Assembly (NCBI GenBank): GCA_038363925.1
Contig: JAQQWL010000004.1
Location: 2,480,001-2,544,000 of the forward strand
From: Apiospora phragmitis
Lineage: Eukaryota > Ascomycota > Sordariomycetes > Amphisphaeriales > Apiosporaceae
Direction: 5' to 3'
Length of the DNA: 64,000 bases
A model generated the notes under the pieces. The model had not been told where the DNA came from. It saw only the letters and a program-made list of their open reading frames with translations, and searched no databases. The position numbers and the translations under genes were made by a program. Positions 11,880 through 21,300 of this stretch are shown here, piece by piece; the first letter of the stretch is position 1; each line of letters opens with the position of its first letter.

Positions 11880-12519
11880 CGAGTAAGGCTATAATAAACG
11901 TTATTTAAGTTTTAAGAGAAACCGAGTAAAACGTACTAGGGTTTATATTAATAATATAAAAAAGTATCTAAACGTGCGATAAAAGTAACGCTCTTATCGA
12001 TATAATATATAATAGCCGAGTCGTAACGTGATAATAAGAGGTCGGGTAAAAGTATTCGTATAATAAAGTCGTTAAGGTTATTTACTTTATTAATAAATTA
12101 AGATTAATACTTAAATTAATTATTAAAGTAGAGAGTATTTATATAAAATATATAAGAAACGTCCGTCGTTATATATTTAATCCCTCTTTTATTAATTTTA
12201 TTAATTTTATTAAATCGTAGATCGTATATTCTTATTCCATGATCCTTGATCCGTTAAATCGTTAGATCGTGGTTTTATATTCCATGATCCCGCGATCCGT
12301 CACGTGACCCTTGGTGGTTAACTTGCTCAGTTGTATTCGTCTTATTAATACGCGGGGTGGTGCCGTTATAGTTGTCGTGTATTGCCGGAGTATAGGTGAG
12401 TTTATATTAGTATAGCTGGCGGTGCGATCGGTGGCTATAGTATCGTAGCCGGGTCGGGGCATCGTAGTTCCGTACCGGTGAGTGGGGTCTTAGCCGCATG
12501 GTTAAGTCGGGTTATAATA
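11880..12519 (-). repeat. LTR-B repeat, right arm, inverted
   Basis: The reverse complement of this segment matches 62239-62890 over most of its length: the TATAACCCGACTTAACC start, the GCGGCTAAGACC box, the ACGACGGACGTT block, and the GATAAGAGCG block. With 4440-5094 plus 11667-11740 it forms a large inverted repeat whose centre is about 11741-11879. The section 12240-12519 is less AT-rich than its surroundings. A 66-codon minus frame inside it is not a gene. Confidence 0.55.
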
Positions 12520-13080
12520 AGGGCCGCGGTTAAAAAGTAATCTCTTAAAGTTTTAAATAACTTAATAATTAATAAATACTTATTTAAAAAGTGTTTATAT
12601 TTATTAACTTTTAATATATACGTTAAATTAAAGCTTTAACTTATAATAAAAATATTTAATTTAATAATATTTATAAAAGGCTATTATTTTATAAGTTTAA
12701 AAAAAACTTAATATTTTAAACATTTAAGTAATTAAATTAAAATAAAAGAGGGATTATTTATAAATTAAATAAAAGAAAATATATAAATTTAATCTTTATT
12801 TATTAATTAAAAACTTTAATCGTACTTTTATTATAATATAATATATAATAATAATTAAAAATAAATTAATAAATTAATAATATAACTTTTAATATAAATC
12901 GGAAAAAAATAAAACGATTTAAGTTATTAATTTAAATTTAAAAAACGATTTTAATATTATTAATTATATTAAAATTAAAACTTATTAAAGTTATAATCTT
13001 TTAATTTCTTTTTAAATAATTATTAATAAAATAAACCTTAATTATAATATAGTTTAATATTAAGTTTAAGTAACTATTTA
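12520..13080. other. AT-rich block, right edge of the RIP region
   Basis: This is extremely AT-rich DNA without a recognisable element. It marks the last heavily mutated stretch before the gene region. Confidence 0.5.
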
Positions 13081-13419
13081 TATAGTAGGACGGCTAAGTG
13101 GTTAGGGTGCTTATGTAGTGAACGTGAGAAATTTAAAGGGATAAGCTGACTTTTGACACCGGCACTTGCTGGCTGAATCAGTGTCGAAAGTGCGGCTGCC
13201 GAGGTCAATTCAGCTACTGTAGCTAACGCTAGGAGGTGCGTCCTAAATCTCCGAAAGTACCTCTACTTCCCGTCTGACATATTCTCGTCACGCCATAAGC
13301 GACGGTAAATGACTAACACAGTTATCACCTTTCCAACCCATCAGGACCTTGTTTTATCAAGAAAGTGGTTATATCATAACTACACCCTTAATAACCTCTA
13401 AAGCACCACTTAGACCACA
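13081..13419. other. Transition and upstream region of the first gene
   Basis: Composition changes abruptly to GC-normal near 13,085. The string GGCTAAGTGGTTAGGGTGC at about 13091-13109 resembles a tRNA A-box region, but no B box follows, so at most it is a tRNA-derived repeat fragment. No other feature is seen. Confidence 0.35.
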
Positions 13420-14281
13420 ATGTATCCCCCCGAGCCTGACATCCTCGCTGCTCTCGCATCGTACCGAGAACACATCGGCAGCCTCAGCCACCGCGCCTTG
13501 TCCGCCATGATTTCACAGATTCGGGTGGCTATTCCTGACGACCCGGACATGTTCGAATCAGAGGAGGAGGCAGAGGAGGACCGCCTGGCATTCCTTCTGC
13601 GGGTCGTCGGCGGCGGCGAGGACACTCGGCCGCCCATCACCTGTCTATCGGACTTGCTGACGCACTGGGAGGCCCTGGCGCCGCAGCTCGCCCTCGATGG
13701 CGCCGCGGTGTGCTGCGACACCGCCTGGCGCGACGAAATGCGAAGTGTTTACGTGCGGGGAGTGCTGCAAGGTCTGAACGAGCGCTGCGGCTCTGAGCTT
13801 GTCGCTACGTGGGGGTTCCCTGCCGACCTGGCTGTCCTTCTCCAACACGTGGACAGCCTGGAGGGCCTCGGCTGGCACCGACATCGCGATGAGAACGAGA
13901 GAGCCATTTTCTTAGAGGTTTGGGTTCGCAATGACGGACAGAGCGGTCCGACGGGTCCGACGGAGGAAACTGCTGCAGCTCTTGTCAGGACGCCTGGTGA
14001 GATTGCTGAGTGGACGGTGGGGTTCGAAGAAGAGTATGAGAATGCCGGGGGTGGGCATGTGGCGAGAAGGGGAACGAGCAACTTGCTATGTTGTGTACAG
14101 CCGGCCGCGCGACGATGGGGAGGATCGGAGCTGGTCGTGGCGCTACGTCGCTGCGCTGGGACAATTCGGCACGAAAGTGTTTGAGGACTTGGTCGAGCTG
14201 CTTGAAAGGTGGTACAAGACTCACGGCGAGCCCCGAGAGGAGGACTGGGATGTCTCTGCGGAGGAAGTTTTCGCGTCCTGA
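13420..14281 (+). CDS. Unrecognised protein, about 286 aa, one-base frame break
   Basis: I do not recognise the family. The ATG at 13420 has an acceptable fungal context (CCACAATG). The first frame runs through an acidic patch (ESEEEAEEDR, residues 46-55) and a [16 protein letters not shown] segment. Near 14046-14058 the coding signal moves to the next frame, which reads WREGERATCYVVYSRP, WRYVAALGQFGTKVFEDL and ends EVFAS with TGA at 14279-14281. Dropping one G from the five-G run at 14047-14051 joins the two halves into about 286 aa with uniform high third-position GC. No signal peptide or membrane segment is evident. The shape (acidic, WRYV..LGQFG..VFEDL) loosely recalls SMI1/KNR4 (SUKH)-type proteins, but this is only an impression. 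The break is probably an assembly indel. Confidence 0.6.
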
Positions 14282-14303
14282 AACCGAAAATTGGCTCCTG
14301 CTT

Positions 14304-14744
14304 CATCTTTGTCTGCCGTCGCCGGGACGGACCTACATTTCCAACGCGTTCACTTCCACGTCCGTCTTGCTGCGTACCGAAAACCACGTTGCAACGCCAG
14401 TAAGGCGCCCTGGCCCAGGACATGCGCACTGCGGAGGTGAGCGAGCAATGAACCTGCCCCCAGGTCAAGGCTACACAACCATGATGCTCGAAACCACGTA
14501 CCCGCTCCCCGCCTTCTTTGAAGAGGGCGACGCGGAGTATCAGATCAGCTTCTCGAACTGGACCACGGCGGATTTGTTCGACGCCGACTTCCAACTGGCT
14601 ATGGTCAAATACGAAGAATGCCGGGGCAGCAGTAGAAGTAACAGTTACAACAAAAGTGAAAACCGGTGTCATTCAACCCGTCTGCAGTTCCCCTTCGAAT
14701 TTCTGGAGTGCTTCTTGATTATGGAGAAATATGTGAGGGGGTAG
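14304..14744 (+). pseudogene. Coding-like fragment downstream of the 13.4-kb gene
   Basis: After the stop at 14281 another plus-strand stretch has strong GC3 coding character. It reads TYISNAFTSTSVLL, then MNLPPGQGYTTMMLETTYP (ATG at 14448), then EYQISFSNWTTADLFDADFQ, ending at 14744. The coding character fades after about 14,640. It could be a small separate gene starting at 14448, a truncated gene, or a downstream exon of the preceding gene separated by another indel. I recognise no family. The 307-codon minus-strand frame over the same DNA is a GC-driven shadow. Confidence 0.3.
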
Positions 14745-15340
14745 TAAATAAGATCGAACGAAGTATATCCGAGACGATAAGGGTAAGTTCGCATTAGAGG
14801 ATGACTACACCACGCTGAGACTACTTACACACGAGTAGGGAACTCATGAGGAACTGGCTGACAGATGTCCCAAGAGAACTGAGATCATAGGAAGAGTTCA
14901 AGTAACGAGTGGTCATCATCTTCTAATTGATGACCTTCGAGGAATGGTCGGGAGAGGTGGTGGGAGTCTGACGTTCGCGACAACCGATCAATACTAAGTT
15001 AAGAACTGAGGAACACAGCCGCCATCGTGGGAGCCCGTAATGCGTATTAAGAAAGATTTGGTTTCCCTAAACAGAGTGCTGGTGAAATGTGATTAGCGCG
15101 TCCCCCTGAGACCCCGAGCAGACGTCGTACAGTAGTTCAGCCGCTAAGGAACGGGGCCATCACGATCTAAATCTAAAAAATAAACAACAGCCTAATTCGA
15201 CTTCATTTCATGCCTTTCCAGCTGCCGATTCTCAAGACTCGGTCTTGGCACTCACCAAGTCACTCGCTTCCTTTTGGTTCAGTGTTGAGACTTCATCTCC
15301 TTCTACATATTCTTGCCCCCTCCCCCCCACCCCGCCGCAG
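14745..15340. other. Intergenic region and 5' leader of the secreted-protein gene
   Basis: GC-normal sequence without coding signal. The last 40 bp before the ATG at 15341 are C-rich and end CCGCCGCAG, which could be a leader or the 3' splice site of an intron in the 5' UTR. Confidence 0.4.
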
Positions 15341-16512
15341 ATGCATCATTACCCTTCCGTCCTCGCCGCGGCCCTGCTGCTGCTGGCGTCCCGCGCCGCG
15401 GCCGACTGCTGCACGCTCGACGACCCCATCGGATCGTTCCGGACCTGCTCGCCGCTCGCGGCGAAGGCGGACGCGCCGTTCCTCGTGAAGGCCATCAACT
15501 ACACGCGGTACCGCGACACGCTGGGCGGCGGCACCTTCGACGCGGACCCGCGCTGGGGCAGCCTCCAGGTGATGCTGGCACGGGCGTCGGGCGGGCCCTC
15601 GGACCGCCTGGGGTGCTCCGCCGCGCGCGACCCGGCCAAGTGCGACGTCACGCTGGGCCCCGTGTGCGTGCTGATCGACTGCGTGCCGCTGGACCGGGAC
15701 CTCGGCCATGCCACCAACGGCGGCAAGACGCAGATCACCGACTTCGTCGTGGCGCCGGGCGTGCCCGCCGGGGCCGGGCCCGACGGGCCCTGGTACGACC
15801 TCGCCAGCACCGAGTTCGATCGGCATGCCACGGGCTACACCGCGACGCTGGCCAACCTGAGCGCGAGCGTGTGGCGCAAGACGCTGTACGGCGGCAACCA
15901 GTCGAGCCTGCAGTACGACAACAACTGGACGGGCTTCAACCTGACGGGCATGCTCTCCATGAACGACGGCACGAATGGCGGCGGCGAAGACTCGGGCTTC
16001 TACCCGTTCGAGCTGCAGGGCCAACCGTGGCCCTCCTTCGACCTCCGGCACGTGCCCTGCGCCGCGTACCCGTGCGCGCGGCGGTGCGCCCACGCGGCGT
16101 TTGGAAGCAAGTTCGAGTCGGACTACACGGCCTCGGACCTCGCCAACGCCAAGGCGTGCATCGACCAGTGCAAGGGCATCGACAATATCGTGAACTACTG
16201 CCCCGACGTGCACGGGGGCCAGCAACAAACCATCACCCCAAGGAGCTCGGCTTGGACTCCCAGGCGGCCCTGGACGCCTACGTGCCGGATGGCTGCGCCC
16301 GCTATGAGGGCGCGGCGTTTGCCGCGGCGGCGGCGAGCTACAGTGCCGCGATGGCGTCGAAGACGGCCTTGCCGTCTTCGACTTCGTCGGATGCGGTGCC
16401 GACGGATAAGAAGAGTGGTGGTGCGAGCCGGGGGAATGAGGGGCGCGGAGTGGTAGCTCTGGCGGCTTTCGCAGCACTTGCGGTGAAAGTCGTGTTTGAT
16501 GTATGGCCCTAA
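15341..16512 (+). CDS. Cysteine-rich secreted protein, probably GPI-anchored, frame break near C-terminus
   Basis: I cannot name the family. The ATG at 15341 opens a clear signal peptide (a hydrophobic VLAAALLLLASRAAA stretch, cleavage near AAA-DCC at about residue 20-22). The mature part has at least 14 cysteines, many paired (DCC, PCARRC, CIDQC), and several N-glycosylation sequons (NYT, NLS, NQS, NWT, NLT). The main frame breaks near 16236-16239, in a run of four C. One extra C restores the reading TPKELGLDSQAALDAY, which continues through an Ala/Ser/Thr-rich stretch to a hydrophobic tail (VVALAAFAALAVKVVF) before the stop at 16510-16512. That tail fits a GPI-attachment signal. The corrected length is about 390 aa. 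The gene is GC-rich and sits about 2 kb from RIP-mutated DNA. The likely site is the cell wall or outer membrane face, by inference. The 394-codon antisense frame is a shadow. Confidence 0.7.
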
Positions 16513-16957
16513 TAGATGCAAGAGAGTGCCATCATCCGTCCTCGCCAACCGACTTACTTAATACGATTGATCAATATACCCATTGACAGTTGGCTCCATG
16601 CATACGAATGCCCATATGACTGAATATAACTGGACCTTGGCCTACTCTGAACTGTGGCAGGAGCCATATATACAAATTTTAACTTGTCATTCAGTAAACT
16701 CCAAGTTTTGAAGTCACAGAGCATGAATAGTGTAGAAGTCTGTAGCCGGATGCTGTTTCCTGCACCATTATGTCTTCGAGGGGGTATCTCTATATCCTAT
16801 CCGCCACAACTCGCTTATCGGTACGCCGTCTAATGATACATTCGAGCGGAAAGAAGCCTGTTTTCGCAGACGCGTTGCTGAGCAGTATTTCAGAAGTGCG
16901 AGAGAAGACACGCACGACCTTCATCATAAGTCGGAATTTCCTCCTCCATTGCCATCA
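16513..16957. other. Convergent intergenic region
   Basis: This holds the 3' flanks of the secreted-protein gene (plus) and IBA57 (minus). No coding signal or repeat is seen. Confidence 0.5.
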
Positions 16958-18343
16958 CTACTGATCTTCGCTCAGCCACTCCGGCACAAAGGCCTTGACC
17001 CCGAGCTTCTGGACCTTGGTGTTGTCCTCCTCGTTGTCGCCGCCCCACTGCACCAGGAACTGCTTGGTCGGGTCAAAGGGGTCAAAGGGCCCTTGACCTC
17101 CGGCTCGCCGGGCAGCTGGACGTCGGTCATCACCTGCAGGCGGCAGAGGGCCAGTCCGACATTGCCCACGCCCCCGAGGAAGGTGCCCGTGCTCAAGCGG
17201 CGCGACTGGAGCCTTTCCGACTTATTAACGTCAGGTGCGGGACGTCGGCGGCGACTTTCCACTACCTTCGGCGATTTCCACCGCCGTCTCCGGTATCTTG
17301 GGCTGGTACTCGAGCCGCTCGGACGCCACGAAGTTCCGGCTGTACAGGAGCACGGGCAGGATCCGCTTGCGCACGACGCCGCGGTGCTTGGTCCGGATCG
17401 TCAGCTCCTGGCCCAGATAGCAGCCCTTACGGAAGTCGATGCCGCCCATGCAGTCCATGTTGGCCTCGAGCGGCAGCGCCGTGTCTTCCAGGATCTCCAT
17501 CGCGCCCTCCGCCACGCCGTCGAGGTACCGCCGGATCTGGTACGTCTGCGCGTCGCTCTTCTCCGCCTGCACGTGGGGGTCCGAGTCGGGACGGCCCAGC
17601 ACGCGCAGGCCCATGCGCGGGGACCGCGGGTCGCGCAGGACAATCTTGCCCTGCTGATCCGGCAGAAGTTCCTTGATCCGTTTGTCCCCGTCTTCGGCTC
17701 CTCCGCTGCTGTGGCTTGCGAATGCAGCGTCGTCCCACACCTGCCACACCGTGCACTGCTCGGGCGTGAGGACCTCGGACTGGAACTTGCTGCGGAGCTT
17801 GTACTTCTTGAGGTGGCGCATCAGCGCGCCCACCCGCGCGCTGTCGCACTCGATGAGGAACGCCGTCGGCGCGCTGTCCGCCGGTATGCCGTCCTGGCCG
17901 GTAGTACTGGCCCATCCTCCCAGGCCGACCGTGTCCGTGTAGATGAAGACGTCGTACAGCACGCGGCCCGTAGCCTGCAGGAAGCCCGTGTAGAAGCCCG
18001 GGGCCCGGGGCTGGTCCGTCGCCGTCAGGTCGTTCATGTTGCGCGTGATCATGCCCTGCATGAACTTGGCGGCGTCGAGGCCGGCGATGGAGATGACGCT
18101 GCGCGTGGGCAGGGCCGCGTAGCCCTTCGAGGGGGGCTGTGCCGGCGGAGGAGGAAAGAGGCTGTTGTGGCTTCGATCCCATCGCGGAGAGCTCGAGAAG
18201 GTTCGGTTCGATAGGCTGAGACAGGCGCTGCAGACGACGGAAGAGGGGTTTTGGGTCTTTGGTGGTACGACGACGCTTCTCCGTAAAGCTGCCGCCGCTG
18301 TCGTCGCGGGGCGCGCTCCGGCGCGTCGGGACAGAGCTTGCAT
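16958..18343 (-). CDS. IBA57: Mitochondrial Fe-S assembly factor IBA57/CAF17 (GcvT/YgfZ family)
   Basis: This is a folate-binding GcvT/YgfZ-like protein that acts late in mitochondrial iron-sulfur cluster assembly, helping ISA proteins mature [4Fe-4S] enzymes. Evidence: an Arg/Ser/Ala-rich N-terminus fitting a mitochondrial presequence; [12 protein letters not shown] near residue 95; [20 protein letters not shown] near 115-135; the YgfZ signature [17 protein letters not shown] near 306-322; and C-terminal [16 protein letters not shown] then [14 protein letters not shown]. The C-terminus needs two corrections. The first frame ends early near 17231; dropping one base in the GGG run at 17239-17241 continues it. 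Near 17096-17099 one missing base returns it to the frame that stops at 16958-16960. The corrected length is about 461 aa, normal for fungi. The breaks look like homopolymer indels. A 45-nt intron at the first break has a CTGAC branch site but gives the wrong phase. Confidence 0.88.
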
Positions 18344-21300
18344 CGTGTCGAATGAAGATGGGCAAGTGCCAATGTTGTGTCTTCGAGCGAGACGAGGCTG
18401 TGTATTTTTCTTGGCAGCCTTATGACGTCGATACGAGAAACTGGAGTAATTTCACAAGCTAATGAAGCTACATTTGGTCACGGAAGCTTGACCTCATCGG
18501 CGTTTGGTGTATGTCCGCGTTCGAGCAATCGCACACTCGGAAAAGTCGGCCGATGATGTCAAGTTTTGGTTGGTTTGCGCAGGAATTGGCGTCAACCGGC
18601 CGTTGCGGAAATTATGTGGGGCAACGGACTTTGGCGGTCTTAAGATCCTGACCGCCGAGGAGGAAGTACCTACAGTACAAACTACGGAAAGGCACGGGTC
18701 GCCACTCAGGGCACATGATGACCACGGCATCTTCAACGGTGCCGTGGTGGCTTATCCGGACGGCTGACTCTACTCAGGGTGGTTGTATCATGCTGGCAGA
18801 CCTGGGGACCACTTCTTCCCGTGATCGCACTTGAAACATGATGCCGCGTGTCACGGCGGCAACAGTATTCTTAGTGATGGTCTTGATATGAACAATGGAC
18901 TCGGTATTAACTGGAACCCCATCTGCCCTACCGTCTCAGGAACAAGCAACGGTCGGAGTGACCTCGGGCTGTCAATTGAGATCTTGTTTTCCATCGATCG
19001 AGATAACAAAACAAGTGTGTTTTTGTTCGTGGCGTTTGGTCCGAAGTTTGAGGCTTCGACCCGCTGAAGTCACCAACCTTCAACCAAGTATGTAATGCTG
19101 GCGACTACCACTAGCAACAGTTCCAGCCAAACACTTGTTTCGGTATTCAAATCTCGGCATAACTGTTACCCACCGTATCAAGCGGTATCTCGCTACATAC
19201 ATACCATCTGTAGGCCACCTAGGTATGTAGGCTACAGCGACGCCAACATGCATACTCTCTGCACTGGACACCCAGAGAAACAGCAGGAAACATCCTGCGA
19301 TGCCCCAAGACAATCTCCGGTGCGCCGCGATTGACTCGTTGACCGCTTCCAATGTGTCCACCTGTGTTGGCTGGGTAAGCAATCTATCATCTCCCATACT
19401 ATTAGCTCCGTACCATGCTTGAGCCTCACGTGGACACACTTGGCAGCTTGGTCCATGGCTATCGACACCACTAGTCTGCCCGGGGTGGAGGTGGCGCACC
19501 ACCCGGTTTCGAAGCTGCATCTCGATAGTAGGCCTCACGAGCCTCATTGGGTCTCAGCGAAGGAAATTTGGGGAGCCGTGATTTCCCCTTTGCAGCAAAC
19601 GCCCACTATGTACATATCTACCGGTCAAGTCAGGCACAGATCGCAACTGTGTGTGTGTGAATTGGCCAAGGTAAGACTTTGCCTTGCCTGCTGGCTGGTC
19701 TCTGCCACTGTTTCTCCGCCATTTTGGGCAATAAATGCCCCAGCCAATGAGCGGGTGAATCACCCGGGGACCAAAGTCATACCAAACACCGCCAGCTTGG
19801 TCGTCCCGCCCTATCAGCCGAAGCCACTGCTGATCAATCGCTAATCAGGGCGGAGGGGCCGTGTGAAGTGGTTGCACACACCAACGCATCACCAGGTAGC
19901 GATACATAGATTGCATGGTGGTTGCGTTGCTGCTGGAGGCTGCAGCGGCCGATGATTCATTCACCGCATTTCTGCCCGCTACCACAACGGGCTGATGCGA
20001 CCTTATGGCGGTGGGGGAATCTTTGTATTGTCTTTCGCTAGTCAGTCAGTAAACCCTCTGGATAGCTTGGCAGTAATACTCTTATTGCCTATGCAGGCGT
20101 ATGTAAAGATGTACACATGTGGCTTGATAGCACAGCATTCGAAACATCACGGTCCAACTCTGTGTGGGGTTGTTACTCAATCTCAGTTAATCTATCGGCC
20201 GCGCGGGAGTGCCAACTTTGGAGGATCCCGGCTGGCGGCTGGGTCATCGGTTGATCGGTACATTCCATTATAGGCGGCGGTTACGTTAGTATATGTGCGT
20301 AAGTCAAAACTGGAGTTATGCTTTAATGTGCACCTCATAGGGCCTCGACCGAAACGGCTCTCGCAAGGTACACGTAAACTGGACCTCTCTCCCCTCATAA
20401 GTACAGGAGAGCAGCCGGTTGGCGAATCAAGGAGCGAAGTGGGTAAGTAGCCAAATGTTTTATGTGTACACCACCACCACTTATCACAATTACAACGCAT
20501 CAGCATCCAGTATTTCATTGTAAGGCAGACAGGCAGACAGACCAGCCAGCAGGGCAATATAAACACCACTTAGCGGGTTGGCATACTGGATACATGGGGT
20601 GTCCAGTTTGCTGCCTCAACACATACATATGTGGAGATTACACGTTCAATACTTGACAGTAGATTCTGGCCCAGGGCGGGAACCTCATGACACAGCAGCG
20701 TCTCGGAGTGGGTAGTGGGTAAAAGTGGTAATTCTGGTAGTTCAACTGTCGAGACCGTTTCGGTGTTCTAGGCCTCCGGCTCTCTGCGGTGGCTCCTGCG
20801 TGGGCTTTCCCTTGCGGGGAATCAGCCGAGAATCAGCCTTCTGTGTATCAGCGCCGTTCCCTACCTACATACCGACTACGACTACACCTCGACCCAGAAC
20901 GGCCAATCTGCTGTATGTGTAATGAATACCGGTATCCGTGGACGATCGTAAGTGATCGATTGGATGTCGTCCGTCCATTATTGACTTTCTTGAACACGCA
21001 AGCCCATTCGCGTTGGGGTGGAAACAAGACCCGTCAGAGGGCATTACGCGTAATACGCGGCTTGCTCGTTTACTCGTTACTCGTTACCTGGTCACAATAC
21101 GGGGGGTAGCCTGGATTTCATGTCCCGAGTATGCGACGGATGTACAAAAGCAAAGCACAAAGAGAATTAGTAATGGGCAGGATTAATAATGAGACAGTGA
21201 CTGCGCACTCTCCCACGCAATGCCCGGACGTGTTCCGCAGAGTCGGAGAAGATGGCGGTGGGTGTTCATGCAGTCAGCTGCTGCTTATTGTTACATCTCG

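Noticed and set aside
12262..12462. Small minus-strand gene in the LTR-B arm
   Set aside because: It lies inside a repeat present three times, and the equivalent segment at 62239 does not keep the frame.
13091..13109. tRNA gene at the AT/GC boundary
   Set aside because: A tRNA-like A box is present, but there is no B box, T-stem or acceptor stem.
13749..14672. 307-codon minus frame
   Set aside because: No ordered domain features. The plus strand carries the coding bias in two consecutive blocks.
16208..16242. Short intron explaining the break in the secreted-protein gene
   Set aside because: The only GT-AG pair spans 35 nt, shorter than usual fungal introns. One missing C in the C4 run suffices.
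15293..16477. 394-codon antisense open frame
   Set aside because: It mirrors the GC-rich secreted-protein gene. The plus strand has a signal peptide, Cys pairs and sequons, while the antisense is an Arg/Pro/Ala-rich shadow.
17222..17275. 45-nt intron explaining the first IBA57 break
   Set aside because: A GTAGTG donor and CTGAC branch site exist, but the AAG acceptor leaves the wrong phase. Dropping one base in the GGG run explains the data better.
16949..18214. 421-codon plus frame over IBA57
   Set aside because: The minus strand encodes clear YgfZ/IBA57 motifs. The plus frame is a compositional shadow.
19080..19547. 155-codon minus frame with a hydrophobic stretch
   Set aside because: Length is within chance for several kilobases of about 50% GC. 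No GC3 bias, signal peptide or family motif.
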